Shown here piece by piece: positions 1 to 9,733 of a DNA stretch of 64,000 nt. This DNA comes from Chryseobacterium joostei. Its GTDB lineage: Bacteria; Bacteroidota; Bacteroidia; Flavobacteriales; Weeksellaceae. The notes beneath the pieces are model-generated. The model did not search any database. It was not told the DNA's origin and saw nothing but the letters and a program-made list of their open reading frames with translations. The stretch covers positions 2,914,001 through 2,978,000 of the forward strand of contig NZ_CP033926.1 of NCBI RefSeq assembly GCF_003815775.1, read 5' to 3'. The number at the start of each line of letters is the position of its first letter. Position 1 is the first letter of the stretch. The translations under genes and the position numbers were made by a program.

Positions 1-109
1 TACAAAATCTAAAAAACCTAAACTATTAGCAAGATCTACAAGGTATTCTCACGTAGATGTTGGAAATTGAGCAGATATAAATCTTATAGCTTTGAGCAAC
101 TCTCCTATT
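1..109 (-). other. Possible coding remnant at left edge
   Basis: Downstream of the response regulator, one minus-strand frame reads like protein (GELLKAIRFISAQF, then a TGA at 49-51, then EYLVDLANSLGF) and stays open to the window edge. There is no start codon. It could be the decayed end of a neighbouring gene or chance in AT-rich DNA. I do not recognise it, and the upstream context is on the same strand only through the regulator at 110-787. Confidence 0.15.
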
Positions 110-787
110 CTATTTTAATTTTTCTAAAAGATTTGCTCTATAACTATCTCCAATCGGGATTTCCTGCTCAGATAACATGAGTTTCCTAGCCCCAATACTT
201 TTGATTTTATCCATATTTATGATAAAAGATTTATGAATTCTTACAAACCTGTCAGAAAGCTGGCTTTCCATAGATTTAAGGGTATCCAAAACAATATATT
301 CTTCATCAGATGTTCGGATGTTCACGTAATCCTTAATGCTTTCAACATAAAGAATATCCTTAAAGCTTATCTTATGCTGCTGTCCGGAAGACTTTACAAA
401 GAAATGAGCATCTACCTCATCACTAAAAATAAATCGTTCCTTGACTTTTAATGCACTTTTCATAAACCTTTCAAAAGAGATCGGTTTTAAAAGATAATCA
501 ATGACATTATGTTCATAGCCATCCATTGCATATTCAGAATAGGCGGTTGTTAAAACATACTTCTGCTTGTCTCCATTAATCTTCATAAAATTAATTCCGG
601 TAAGCTCAGGCATCTGGATATCCAAAAAGATCAGATCAGACTCGTTATTCTGTAGAAATTCCAGTGCCAAAATAGGGTTCTCTGTAGAAAAAACGAGTTC
701 GAAAAAAGGAATTTTCTGCACATAATTTTCAAGAAGTGATATCGCCAATGGCTCGTCATCCACAATAATGCATTTTAGTTTTCTCAT
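110..787 (-). CDS. LytTR-family response regulator
   Basis: This is a cytoplasmic two-component response regulator of 225 residues. An N-terminal receiver domain (about 1-120) has the acidic pair D10/D11, phospho-acceptor Asp56 in FLDIQMP and the conserved Lys101 in YLLKPIS. A C-terminal LytTR DNA-binding domain covers about residues 128-225. Its start codon overlaps the end of the histidine kinase gene by 4 bases, so the two genes are translationally coupled and form one LytS/LytR (AlgR)-type system. The divergent neighbour is an outer-membrane receptor-like gene, which is a plausible target but this is inference. Length and domain order are normal for the family, and family assignment is secure while the signal sensed is unknown. 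Confidence 0.93.
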   Translation of the reverse strand: MRKLKCIIVDDEPLAISLLENYVQKIPFFELVFSTENPILALEFLQNNESDLIFLDIQMPELTGINFMKINGDKQKYVLTTAYSEYAMDGYEHNVIDYLLKPISFERFMKSALKVKERFIFSDEVDAHFFVKSSGQQHKISFKDILYVESIKDYVNIRTSDEEYIVLDTLKSMESQLSDRFVRIHKSFIINMDKIKSIGARKLMLSEQEIPIGDSYRANLLEKLK

Positions 788-1797
788 ACGGACAAATCTA
801 TTCTTAAATCTACAATAAATTCTGACTCGGTTTCCTTTATATGAAGTTCATATTTTTTAGGATATAAGATTTCAAGCCTTTTTCTTACGTTTTCTATTCC
901 TATGCCGGACACTTTATCTTTTTCACGAGTAATCTTAAAATTCTGAAGATAAAAATTCAATTTCCCCATGTCTTCAGAGATAGAAACAACAAACCCTTTA
1001 CCTCTGAAATCTCCATGTTTGAAAGCATTTTCAACAAATGGAACAAGAATCATAGGTGAAATAAGAACTCCCGATTGGCTGATCTTCTTTTCCACAATCA
1101 ATAACTCAGGGTTTCCGATTCTCAGTTTTTCCAGCTCAATCAAGCTTTCAATATATCCTACCTCCTGGTCAAGACGGATAAACTCTTTTTCAAGATCCTT
1201 AGTGGTATATCGAAGGAGTTCTCCAAGCTTTTCTATGGCCGGCAAGGCTTTCTCTGAATTCTGATAGACAAGTGAGTAGATGTTGTTTAAAGAATTAAAA
1301 ATAAAATGTGGATTGATTTGTGTTTTCAAAGCCTGAAGCTCGGCATGCTTTCTCTCTTCAATAAGTTGTGACCGCTCTCTTTCCAACTTAGAATAGTAAG
1401 TAAAAAGCCACAAGCTGGTACTTACAAAAATCGTTAAACTAGAATAATACACATTATCATAAAAATAATATGTAAAAGACGTATCCTCTGCGTAATTTCT
1501 AAATCCTGCAATTTTCGGAAGCAATATTTCTTCTAAAGAATAGCGAAATAGAGCAAAGAAAAACACACCAACAAAAAAGCCTACAATGGTAAAATAGAGT
1601 TTCTTAGGGTTAAAAAACTTGGGAACAACAAAGAAATAATTAACATAAAACCCCAGAAAACTGGCTGTAAAAATAGTAAGATTCAAAATATCAATATTGA
1701 CATTTTGAGAGGTGATTATTGCAAATATGTTTTTACTAAGAACCAACAACCAATAAGAAAAGTGTAGAAAAAGAATTTGTTTTTGCTTCATATTCAA
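784..1797 (-). CDS. LytS-like sensor histidine kinase
   Basis: This is a 337-residue membrane histidine kinase of the His_kinase (LytS/YehU) family, partner of the LytTR regulator that it overlaps by 4 bases. About four hydrophobic segments lie in residues 5-135, followed by a short coiled linker rich in E, R and K. The phospho-acceptor region contains NPHFIFNSLNNIYSL with His164. The ATP-binding HATPase domain follows, with an N-box near residues 250-265 (VPFVENAFKHG) and a G-box GIGIENVRKRLE near 300. No separate periplasmic sensor domain is visible, so sensing is presumably through the membrane part. The bicistronic order, kinase first and regulator second, is standard for Bacteroidota. 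Confidence 0.92.
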   Translation of the reverse strand: MNMKQKQILFLHFSYWLLVLSKNIFAIITSQNVNIDILNLTIFTASFLGFYVNYFFVVPKFFNPKKLYFTIVGFFVGVFFFALFRYSLEEILLPKIAGFRNYAEDTSFTYYFYDNVYYSSLTIFVSTSLWLFTYYSKLERERSQLIEERKHAELQALKTQINPHFIFNSLNNIYSLVYQNSEKALPAIEKLGELLRYTTKDLEKEFIRLDQEVGYIESLIELEKLRIGNPELLIVEKKISQSGVLISPMILVPFVENAFKHGDFRGKGFVVSISEDMGKLNFYLQNFKITREKDKVSGIGIENVRKRLEILYPKKYELHIKETESEFIVDLRIDLSV

Positions 1798-1952
1798 ATG
1801 TAAGAATCTGTGCCTCCAAATTCCTATACATTTTCGACAAAACCTGTTTTTTTTCCGATGAATCTTTTTTGAACGGATTAATTTCCGCTAAAATCTAGAT
1901 GCCATTTCCGCACACAAAGTTTGAAAATATCTTTGTCTCAAGATTACAAACC

Positions 1953-4073
1953 ATGACAATAAAATACTTTTTTATCATCAGCCTTTTTTCTTCAGCCTTA
2001 TCAGCACAGATTCAAAAAGACAGCACTCAAAGCCTTGAACAGATCAATATTCTTGCGAAGAAAAAATTAATCGAAAGAAAAGCAGACCGCCTGATATTCA
2101 ACGTGGATGCTTCTATTGTATCACAGGGAATGGATGCTTCGGAAACACTTGCCAATGTACCCATGCTGAAAGTGAATGAAAATCAAGGCTTAATTTCCAT
2201 CACCGGAAAAAGTACGGTAAGTGTAATGGTTAACGGAAGAATGCTTAATCTTTCAGGAACTGCTTTATTTAATTATTTGAAATCCATCAGATCCGAAAAT
2301 ATAGCAAAAATAGAGGTTATCACAACTCCTCCATCAAGATACGAAGCACAGGGAAACAGTGGCATCATCAATATTATACTTAAAAAAAATCCGAATATGG
2401 GTTTTAGCGGAAATATCAATTCTAATCTCATCCAAAGAAGTTATTCAGGGTTCAGCTCCAATGGCTCACTCAATTACCAAACGGAAAAATTTAGCAGCAG
2501 CCTTAAACTAACCTATTATGATTCTGCAAAACGTTCTGATGAAAATTATTCGATTTTGGGAGCCAGCCAAAACTACAGCAATTCGGTAAGAAAAGACATG
2601 TGGAAAGAGCTGACTCCTAACCTTAGTCTCTCTTATCAAATCAGTAAAAATTCACAAATCGGATTTGAATATATCTATGCACATCAAAAATCAGGGATGG
2701 ATATCATCAACAAAACGAGAAATGTTGATTCTGACTTAAAGGAAGAAAACCTTCTCACCAATACTTTTCATAGGGAAAAGCTTCCTACTCATACTTTGAG
2801 TGCTTATTATGATGTAAAGTTAGACTCACTAGGAAAAAAATTAAGTATTGCAGGAAATTTTTATAAAAATAATTCTGACACGGATGTTAACTTCTCTACG
2901 TTGAAATACTCCAATCAATCTATTGAGGATGTTAAAACTATTTCCATTGTTGCACCACAGATCTTTTCTGCACAGGCAGATTTAGAACTTCCGTTTTCTT
3001 TTGGAACTATTGAAACTGGGGTGAAATTCAATCAATTTAAAAATACTTCGGACTTACAATATCTTACCCTTATATCCGGGCAATATGTTGCTGACCCTTT
3101 AAGAGCGAATGTTTTTCACTACAAAGAAGAAAACTACGCAGGGTATGTAAGTTTTTCAAAGTCTTTTGGAGAACATTGGGAAACCAAGGCTGGCATTCGC
3201 TATGAAAATACAAATGCAGAAAGTTTTACCCCTTCTTCCAATACAGGTAATCAATACAATTATGGGCAATGGTTTCCCTCTGCTTACATTTCTTATAAGG
3301 AAGATAAAAATGTATTCAGTTTTTCATATTCCAGAAGAATCAACCGTCCAAGTATGAGCAATCTTAATCCGTTCCGATGGTATTCAAACCCGTATTCATA
3401 TTCTTCAGGAAATCCTTTGCTTACGCCTGCTTACATCAACAATTGGGAATTGGGATATACCTTTAACAATAAGCTATCAGTAAGTGCTTATTACCTGAAA
3501 ATGAAAAATGCATTCGGTCAGATTTCCAATATAGACGGATTATCACAAATCAGTACTTATCTGAACTATTATAATAATGATTTTTGGGGTGTAAACGCCT
3601 CTTATACCGATACTTTCTTCAAATTCTGGGAAGCTAGCATTTCCTTGAATGCATCTCTTCAAAACTCTAGCGTATTCGGCATTGAGGCAGAACCTAAAAA
3701 AGGAAGTTCATTCAGTTACTCTATCAACAATACTTTTGCCCTGAACAAAGAAAAAACTCTTGCTTTATTTGTGAATTTTGATCACAGCCTTCCTTACAAA
3801 AATGTGACTTCTTATTTTCACAACTTTCCGGAGCTAACGTCTGGATTAAAAATCTCTCTCATGGAAAAGAAACTGCAGATTAATGCAACTGTTACCAATA
3901 TTTTTGCCCAAAGATTCCGCGGTGATATGTATTTTAAAGATAACAGCCAGCATTTTGATAATTACTGGGATGGAAGAAGCTTTCGATTAAGCGCCACTTA
4001 TACCTTTGGAACTGGCAAAAAGAGTATCAATAAAAAGAACATTAAGTTTGAGGAGAAAGATAGGGCACAATAG
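1953..4073 (+). CDS. TonB receptor-like outer-membrane beta-barrel
   Basis: This is an outer-membrane protein of the TonB-dependent-receptor/outer-membrane beta-barrel family. I chose the ATG at 1953 because it starts a clean signal peptide (MTIKYFFIISLFSSALSAQ), giving 706 residues; an in-frame ATG at 1899 would add 18 residues before the signal. A plug-like region covers about residues 25-150 (ISITGKSTVSVMVNGR, then EVITTPPSRYEAQGNSGIIN), followed by a long beta-barrel rich in alternating aromatic residues. There is no carboxypeptidase-like N-terminal domain and no obvious TonB box, so active transport is not assured. It is divergent from the LytS/LytTR pair and followed by a second member of the same family. 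Substrate is unknown. Confidence 0.85.
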   Translation: MTIKYFFIISLFSSALSAQIQKDSTQSLEQINILAKKKLIERKADRLIFNVDASIVSQGMDASETLANVPMLKVNENQGLISITGKSTVSVMVNGRMLNLSGTALFNYLKSIRSENIAKIEVITTPPSRYEAQGNSGIINIILKKNPNMGFSGNINSNLIQRSYSGFSSNGSLNYQTEKFSSSLKLTYYDSAKRSDENYSILGASQNYSNSVRKDMWKELTPNLSLSYQISKNSQIGFEYIYAHQKSGMDIINKTRNVDSDLKEENLLTNTFHREKLPTHTLSAYYDVKLDSLGKKLSIAGNFYKNNSDTDVNFSTLKYSNQSIEDVKTISIVAPQIFSAQADLELPFSFGTIETGVKFNQFKNTSDLQYLTLISGQYVADPLRANVFHYKEENYAGYVSFSKSFGEHWETKAGIRYENTNAESFTPSSNTGNQYNYGQWFPSAYISYKEDKNVFSFSYSRRINRPSMSNLNPFRWYSNPYSYSSGNPLLTPAYINNWELGYTFNNKLSVSAYYLKMKNAFGQISNIDGLSQISTYLNYYNNDFWGVNASYTDTFFKFWEASISLNASLQNSSVFGIEAEPKKGSSFSYSINNTFALNKEKTLALFVNFDHSLPYKNVTSYFHNFPELTSGLKISLMEKKLQINATVTNIFAQRFRGDMYFKDNSQHFDNYWDGRSFRLSATYTFGTGKKSINKKNIKFEEKDRAQ

Positions 4074-4108
4074 TTTTCAGAAATAAAAAATTACTAAAAA
4101 AAGAAGTT

Positions 4109-4142
4109 TTTGAAAATTATTCCGTAACAATTTTTCATTTTG
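4109..4142 (+). promoter_or_regulatory. Putative Bacteroidota promoter
   Basis: TTTG at 4109-4112 and TCATTTTG at 4135-4142, with 22 bases between them, resemble the Bacteroidota -33/-7 elements (TTTG and TAnnTTTG, one mismatch). The spacing to the ATG at 4174 allows a short leader. Confidence 0.4.
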
Positions 4143-4173
4143 TGCGTCTAACTGAATAGTTGTAAAAAACATT

Positions 4174-6390
4174 ATGAAAAAAACTATATTCGCTTTATCG
4201 CTTATAACTTCTGTGTGTGTTTTCTCGCAGGAAAAAAGCAATAATACAGCCACTGAGAAACAAATTGAAGGGGTTGTTATTACCAAAACTAAAAAAGCCG
4301 TTGAACAAAAAGCAGATCGTACCATTTTTGATTTTTCTGAGCAGCCTCAGCTGAATAATGGAAATGTTCTGGAAGGGCTTAAAAAACTTCCTGGGCTGGT
4401 AGCCACTGATCTTGCGGGAATGATGTATCAGGGAAAGATTCTGGATGTTTTCTTAAACGGAAGACCTTTGAATATTACGTCCAACGATCTGAATGCCTTT
4501 CTTGAGGGAATGCCGGCTAACTCTGTGGATAGAATTGAGGTGATTACCCAGCCGGGAGCAGAGTTTCCTGCTACTTCAGGGGGCGCCATCATGAATATCA
4601 TCACCAACAAAAATGCCAATAAATATTTAACAGCTACTTATTCGGGGAATTATACATTCACCAATTATGATAAGTTCAGAAGCAGAACAACCAACTCTGT
4701 TAATCTGAACGCCAGAAATAAGCTTTTCGGATGGCAGCTTAATGTAGGCCAAAACTACCGCGAAAGTATGTTGAGCTCTCAACAAGAAAATATTCTGGAT
4801 GCGAATTCAGATAGATTAGCACGCGGTTATTTTGCGAAAGCAGGTGCTACTTTTGATCTTGGGCAGGACAGATTATTATTGAACTATGATATTTACCACA
4901 ACAATAATGACAACTATACTTTAAGTAGTGGTATTGCCAATATTCTTGTAAGCACAAAGCCTAATGTATACAAAGAGGGACTTTTTGATGCTTATGATAC
5001 AGCCAATACAAACAATGTAAGACAGGAAGCTGTTGTAACGTATCAAAAACGTTTTTCTGATAAATCTCAAAAATTAGACTTCCAGTTTGGGTATACAAAA
5101 TCCAACAGTAAGTTTGGACAGGACAACTTCTACCAAAAAGGGAAATTTACAACTGATAATCAACCTTTTAATTATTCCAGAGGAAATATTATTAACAATA
5201 CATCGGATATGAGAATAGCCAACTTTAAGGTAGATTATTCTCAGCCTATAAAACTTCTTGATGGTGGAAAGGTAAGCCTGGGAGGATTGTATGAAAGACA
5301 GGATTATGATACAGAGAGTTTTGGACTTACAAACCTTGAATATCAGAGACAGACGGCATCCACCTATTTGGAGTTTCAGGCTAAGCTGAAGAAATTTGAC
5401 TTTACATTGGGTTCACGTTTTGAAAACTATGATATTTCCGGAGTGACAAGGTACTTTGATAAGGATGAAAAATTGGTTCAGGCTGACTTGCTTCCTTTTA
5501 ATAAATTTAAGTTCTTTCCGAACGCCAGCATTCAGTATAACATGATGAATCAGGTATACGTTGCGGCTAACTATAACAGAAAGATCAGTTTACCAAGTAT
5601 TTCTGCCCTAAACCCGAATAATACAACATTTGGTGGTCCCAATACTCAAATAACAGGTAACCCGAACCTACAGCCTACTATTTTTGACAATTATGAAGTA
5701 AAGGTTTCTGCTTTTGATTATGCATTTATCGGCTATAGTGTAAGCTCAGCAACGAATCAGGTTGCGCAGATTGTTAGAAAAAGTGGAAATAACCTATACA
5801 ATCAACAGGTTAACATTGCCAACATGAAGATTCATAACTTCAATGTGGGACTTCCTATTCCGTTCATGCTTTTCAGTAAGCCATTGAGTGAGGTGATGAA
5901 GTTTAATTTCAATCCTGATAAAATTAATTTTATGTATCTGTATGCAGGATATCAAAAGCATGAAATTGACAACCTTAACAATAAAGGTTTCTGGATATTC
6001 AACCTTATGACTCAATTGATTCTTCCAAAGGGAATCAACATGAATGTAAATTACAGTTATATAACGGCAAAAGGAGGTTACTTCTATTTTACTGCTGATA
6101 AACCGTTTAATAACTCCCTAAACATCACATTGACTAAAAAGTTTATGGATAAACGTCTGAGTGTTTCTGTATTTGCTAATGATATTTTCAACAGTCAGGT
6201 GATGCAGGCTTACTCTAATCTGCCAGCCAGCGAATCTGTATTGCTAAGAACCAAGTATGATTCAAGAAACTTTGGTATTTCGATCAACTATAAAATTCCT
6301 ACCAAGAATAAATTGGCCAAGGAAGATGCAAGCATCTTAAACCAACCTAAAAAAGAGGATAATGGAGGCGTAATGCAACAGGGACAATAG
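4174..6390 (+). CDS. TonB receptor-like outer-membrane beta-barrel
   Basis: This is a second outer-membrane barrel protein, 738 residues, with signal peptide MKKTIFALSLITSVCVFSQ. The plug-like region (about 25-150) has DVFLNGRPLNITSNDLNAF and EVITQPGAEFPATSGGAIMN, the same layout as the preceding gene, and the barrel makes up the rest. The C-terminus ends in a Q- and G-rich tail rather than the aromatic residue typical of barrel proteins, which is odd. It is separated from its paralogue by 100 bases containing a possible TTTG / TAnnTTTG-type promoter and ends in a hairpin terminator, so it may be its own transcription unit. Substrate is unknown; siderophore, peptide or glycan uptake would all be guesses. 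Confidence 0.85.
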   Translation: MKKTIFALSLITSVCVFSQEKSNNTATEKQIEGVVITKTKKAVEQKADRTIFDFSEQPQLNNGNVLEGLKKLPGLVATDLAGMMYQGKILDVFLNGRPLNITSNDLNAFLEGMPANSVDRIEVITQPGAEFPATSGGAIMNIITNKNANKYLTATYSGNYTFTNYDKFRSRTTNSVNLNARNKLFGWQLNVGQNYRESMLSSQQENILDANSDRLARGYFAKAGATFDLGQDRLLLNYDIYHNNNDNYTLSSGIANILVSTKPNVYKEGLFDAYDTANTNNVRQEAVVTYQKRFSDKSQKLDFQFGYTKSNSKFGQDNFYQKGKFTTDNQPFNYSRGNIINNTSDMRIANFKVDYSQPIKLLDGGKVSLGGLYERQDYDTESFGLTNLEYQRQTASTYLEFQAKLKKFDFTLGSRFENYDISGVTRYFDKDEKLVQADLLPFNKFKFFPNASIQYNMMNQVYVAANYNRKISLPSISALNPNNTTFGGPNTQITGNPNLQPTIFDNYEVKVSAFDYAFIGYSVSSATNQVAQIVRKSGNNLYNQQVNIANMKIHNFNVGLPIPFMLFSKPLSEVMKFNFNPDKINFMYLYAGYQKHEIDNLNNKGFWIFNLMTQLILPKGINMNVNYSYITAKGGYFYFTADKPFNNSLNITLTKKFMDKRLSVSVFANDIFNSQVMQAYSNLPASESVLLRTKYDSRNFGISINYKIPTKNKLAKEDASILNQPKKEDNGGVMQQGQ

Positions 6391-6414
6391 ATTTAAATGA
6401 TAAAATAAACCAAG

Positions 6415-6443
6415 ATGAGGCTGTAATAATTTTACTGCCTCAT
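6415..6443 (+). terminator. Terminator after second TonB-like gene
   Basis: ATGAGGC (6415-6421) pairs with GCCTCAT (6437-6443), extended inside by GTAA/TTAC, and is followed by a T-run to 6448. It closes the plus-strand unit and may also serve the convergent thiamine operon. Confidence 0.7.
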
Positions 6444-6469
6444 TTTTTGTTTTGACCAATGATTTATGT

Positions 6470-7180
6470 TTAAAAATCTATCGTTTGAAATCTCCAGTCA
6501 AGTGTATCAACAAGTGTTAGCTGGTCTAAGGTTACAGGAAGATCCGTAATTATTTTCAAGGTCTGAAGAGCCATCATACTTCCTATAATTCCCGGTAAAG
6601 CCCCAAGAACACCCAAGCTATCACAATCTGGTACCTCTTCATCAACAGGTGGCTCAGGAAAAAGATCTCTCAAGTTTTTGCTTCCCTGATGATTGAAGAC
6701 TGCCATTTGTCCGGAAAACCCTAATATACTTCCATAAACCAATGTTTTTTTCAATGTTACACAAGTGTCATTGACTAAATATCTTGTTGAAAAATTGTCT
6801 GATCCATCTACAACAATATCATATTGGGAGAATATTTCCGAAGCATTATCGGCAGTAATTTTCTCCTCAATACCTATTACTTTTATCTGATGATTAAGGT
6901 TTTTCACAAAGGTTTGTGCACTTTTTATCTTCAGCATTCCTACTCCATTTTCATTGTGAATGATCTGTCGGTTCAGGTTATGAAGCTCTACGTAGTCAAA
7001 GTCGGCAAGTCCTAAAGTCCCAACTCCTGCAGCTGCTAAATATTGGATCACAGGACTTCCCAAGCCACCCGCTCCTATAACAAGAACTCTGGCTGCCATA
7101 ATTTTCCTTTGTCCCTCCAGTCCTATTTCATCAATAAAAATCTGTCGGCTGTATCTTTTGAAAATATCTTTGCTTTGCAT
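6470..7180 (-). CDS. thiF: ThiF/MoeB/HesA-family adenylyltransferase
   Basis: This E1-like enzyme should adenylate the C-terminal glycine of ThiS so that sulfur can be loaded for thiazole synthesis. I prefer the Met at 7180 (MQSKDIFKRYSRQ), which matches the family N-terminus; a Met at 7219 would overlap thiH. The Rossmann motif VLVIGAGGLGSP follows at about residues 33-44, and the adenylation Asp is in DIVVDGSDN. The Cys in VPDCDSLG aligns with the ThiF Cys that bonds ThiS. The two CxxC pairs that bind zinc in most ThiF and MoeB proteins are absent: SKNLRDLF replaces CYRCLF, and there is no C-terminal CxxC. It is the last gene of the thiamine operon, and that context favours ThiF over MoeB. 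Confidence 0.85.
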   Translation of the reverse strand: MQSKDIFKRYSRQIFIDEIGLEGQRKIMAARVLVIGAGGLGSPVIQYLAAAGVGTLGLADFDYVELHNLNRQIIHNENGVGMLKIKSAQTFVKNLNHQIKVIGIEEKITADNASEIFSQYDIVVDGSDNFSTRYLVNDTCVTLKKTLVYGSILGFSGQMAVFNHQGSKNLRDLFPEPPVDEEVPDCDSLGVLGALPGIIGSMMALQTLKIITDLPVTLDQLTLVDTLDWRFQTIDF

Positions 7181-7208
7181 TTTGAATAGTATAAATGAAC
7201 CACTATGC

Positions 7209-8330
7209 TTAAATCCCACTGTAAACGGAATCCCAATCTTTCATTACAGGATCATAACCAGACTGTTTAATCATATTCCTGATCTCTTCCATGCTTCGTT
7301 CATCACTGGTTTCAAACTGCTCCAGTGATTCTTTATCTACAGAATAACCTCCCGGATTGGTTTTTGAACCGGCACTCATTGCAGTGGCTCCCAGTGATAC
7401 GATATGATTTCTGAACACCTCATTTTCTCTTGTAGATATTGATATTTCAAGATCTTCATTCCAAATTCTGTAGGCACAGATCAATTGCAGTAAGTCTTTA
7501 TCTTCCATAATAAAATTAGGCTCAATAATTCCCTCTGCCGGTCTGAGCCTCGGAAAGGATACCGAAAATTTACTTTTCCAGTAATGTTTCTGTAGATAAT
7601 CGATGTGAAGAGCATTGAAAAAACTATCCACACGCCAGTCCTCCAATCCAAGTAAAACGCCTAATCCCATTTTATGAATCCCAGCCCTTCCAATTCTGTC
7701 TGGAGTATCCAAACGAAAATGAAAGTTTGATTTTTTACCCTTTGGATGATATTCTTTGTACACTTCCTGATGATAGGTTTCCTGATATACCAATACGGAA
7801 TGAACTCCCTCTTCATGAAGAAGCCTGTATTCTTCTTCTTCCAAAGGTTGGACTTCAATGGAAATATTGGAAAAAAGAGGTCTTAATAAACGAACAGCGT
7901 TCTTAAAGTAAGGAACTCCCACTATTTTATTGGCTTCCCCACTCACCAGCAGAATATGATTAACACTCATTGACTTCAGAACGGAAGCTTCAATCATTAA
8001 TTCCGAATCGGTAAGGGTTTTTCTCCTTAAATTATTATCCAAACTGAAACCGCAATAGGTACAAATGTTCTGACATTCGTTGCTGAGGTACAATGGAGCG
8101 TATAACTGAATGATTTTTCCAAAGCGTTTTTGGGTAAGAGATTGTGTCATCTTGGCCATCAGTTCCAATTCTTGCGAGGCTGCTGGTGAGAGCAGATTCA
8201 AAAAGTCGTCCAGTGTTTTATTCTTTTTCTGAAGACTGTTCTGAACATCAGATATACCTACCTTTTCAAGTTTAGCTTTTACCTCATCCCATTGATATTG
8301 TTCAAAAACATCTTTAAAGCTATTCATCAT
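7209..8330 (-). CDS. thiH: 2-iminoacetate synthase ThiH
   Basis: This radical-SAM enzyme cleaves tyrosine to dehydroglycine (2-iminoacetate) and p-cresol, supplying the C-N unit of the thiazole ring. The protein has 373 residues, normal for ThiH. The 4Fe-4S motif CxxxCxxC is visible as CQNICTYC with Cys86, Cys90 and Cys93. SAM-binding and barrel motifs follow (HILLVSGEANK, GLGVLLGLEDWR), and the C-terminal part contains SAGSKTNPGGY. It lies 8 bases downstream of thiG and just before thiF. Using ThiH instead of the oxygen-dependent ThiO is usual in this group and does not require oxygen. Confidence 0.96.
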   Translation of the reverse strand: MMNSFKDVFEQYQWDEVKAKLEKVGISDVQNSLQKKNKTLDDFLNLLSPAASQELELMAKMTQSLTQKRFGKIIQLYAPLYLSNECQNICTYCGFSLDNNLRRKTLTDSELMIEASVLKSMSVNHILLVSGEANKIVGVPYFKNAVRLLRPLFSNISIEVQPLEEEEYRLLHEEGVHSVLVYQETYHQEVYKEYHPKGKKSNFHFRLDTPDRIGRAGIHKMGLGVLLGLEDWRVDSFFNALHIDYLQKHYWKSKFSVSFPRLRPAEGIIEPNFIMEDKDLLQLICAYRIWNEDLEISISTRENEVFRNHIVSLGATAMSAGSKTNPGGYSVDKESLEQFETSDERSMEEIRNMIKQSGYDPVMKDWDSVYSGI

Positions 8331-8338
8331 CTTAATTA

Positions 8339-9115
8339 TTATTCAAATAAAAACGAGGTTAACGGACTTGATGCTTCTGCATGGTTGGCTATTGCTCCTA
8401 ATCCCGATTCAAAAGCTCTTCTTCCTGCAATGACTCCTTCTTTAAAGGCAACGGCCATATTCACCGGATTTCTGGCAACGGCTATTGCTGTATTGACAAG
8501 AACGGCATCGGCTCCCATTTCCATTGCCTTGGCAGCATCGGACGGCGCTCCTATTCCTGCATCTACCACAACCGGAACATTACTTTGGCTGATAATGATT
8601 TCTAAAAAGTCTAATGTTCTTAATCCTTTATTGGTTCCTATGGGCGCTCCTAAGGGCATTACCACAGCAGTTCCTGCATCTTCCAGACGTTTACACAAAA
8701 CCGGATCTGCATGAATGTAAGGCATTACCACAAATCCAAGCTTCGCCAATTCTTCCGTTGCATAAAGGGTTTCAATAGGATCTGGCAATAAATATTTTGG
8801 ATCTGGATGAATCTCAAGCTTTACCCAGTTGGTTTCCAGGGCTTCTCTTGCCAATTGTGCTGCCAATACGGCTTCTTTAGCTGTTCTTGCTCCTGAGGTG
8901 TTGGGTAAAAGATGAACACTTGTTTCTCTTAACGATTCCAGAAGATCGTCTTCGGCTGATTGGGCATCGATTCTTTTCAAGGCCATCGTTACCATATTGG
9001 TTTCTGAAGCAACGACAGATGCGGCCATATCCATAAGGCTTCCGAACTTTCCTGTTCCTAAAAAAAGTCGTGATTCAAAGGTTCTGTCTGCTATTATTAA
9101 CTTTTGATTATGCAT
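8339..9115 (-). CDS. thiG: Thiazole synthase ThiG
   Basis: ThiG condenses deoxyxylulose 5-phosphate, dehydroglycine and ThiS-thiocarboxylate into the thiazole phosphate. The 258-residue protein is a TIM barrel of the usual length. Visible landmarks are [10 protein letters not shown] near residue 20, the catalytic Lys99 in [21 protein letters not shown] near 175 and [17 protein letters not shown] near 200. The N-terminus overlaps the end of thiE by 8 bases. It partners with ThiS and ThiH in the same operon. Confidence 0.97.
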   Translation of the reverse strand: MHNQKLIIADRTFESRLFLGTGKFGSLMDMAASVVASETNMVTMALKRIDAQSAEDDLLESLRETSVHLLPNTSGARTAKEAVLAAQLAREALETNWVKLEIHPDPKYLLPDPIETLYATEELAKLGFVVMPYIHADPVLCKRLEDAGTAVVMPLGAPIGTNKGLRTLDFLEIIISQSNVPVVVDAGIGAPSDAAKAMEMGADAVLVNTAIAVARNPVNMAVAFKEGVIAGRRAFESGLGAIANHAEASSPLTSFLFE

Positions 9116-9728
9116 ATATCATTGCTTTTTTAAATTCATTAATGATGGACGGCTGGTTTGTAATCTGGCCAGAAACTGATACTCCATAAATTCCGATCTG
9201 CTGCAGAAGAGTAATATCTTCAAGGGTAACACCGCCAATGGCAAATATCTTGGGGATTTCTGTTGATTTTTCCTGCAGGTGACTGATAATTTCCTGATAG
9301 CCCTCAAATCCCAGAATAGGACTAAGCTTTTCCTTGGTAGAAGTAAACCTCAAGGGTCCCAAGCCTATGTAATCACATGATTCGTTTATTCTTTGAAGTA
9401 CATCAGAAAGAGTATTTGCTGTTCCGCCAATGATTTTATTTTTGCCTAGAATAAGCCTTGCTTCTTCAACAGAGCCATCATTCAATCCTAAATGAACACC
9501 GTCGGCATCTATATTTTTTGACAACTGAACATGATCATTAATGATACAAACGGATTGATATTCTGAACAAAGCTGTTTTGAAATTTCACAAAGGCTGATT
9601 AATTCATTTTCAGGGGCGTTTTTCCAACGGACCTGTATCCATTTTATTCCGTTGTCTAAAGCTTTACGGATATTAAGTTCCTGCTCCTGATGTGTACTTC
9701 CTTGTGATATGTATTGTAGTTTTTCCAT
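9108..9728 (-). CDS. thiE: Thiamine-phosphate synthase ThiE
   Basis: ThiE joins HMP-pyrophosphate and thiazole phosphate to give thiamine monophosphate. The protein has 206 residues, the family norm, with the expected barrel motifs: IQVRWKN near 35, IINDHVQL near 60, [11 protein letters not shown] near 75, GGTANTLSD near 100, [13 protein letters not shown] near 120 and [11 protein letters not shown] near 165. The pyrophosphate-binding residues of the family are recognisable, unlike in the upstream thiE-like gene at 10447-11037. It is 5 bases downstream of thiD and overlaps thiG. Confidence 0.94.
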   Translation of the reverse strand: MEKLQYISQGSTHQEQELNIRKALDNGIKWIQVRWKNAPENELISLCEISKQLCSEYQSVCIINDHVQLSKNIDADGVHLGLNDGSVEEARLILGKNKIIGGTANTLSDVLQRINESCDYIGLGPLRFTSTKEKLSPILGFEGYQEIISHLQEKSTEIPKIFAIGGVTLEDITLLQQIGIYGVSVSGQITNQPSIINEFKKAMIYA

Positions 9729-9733
9729 AGTTA

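Noticed and set aside
4077..4325. Minus-strand open frame of 82 codons
   Set aside because: It lies mostly opposite the signal peptide of the second TonB-like gene, has no independent promoter, and looks like an antisense shadow.
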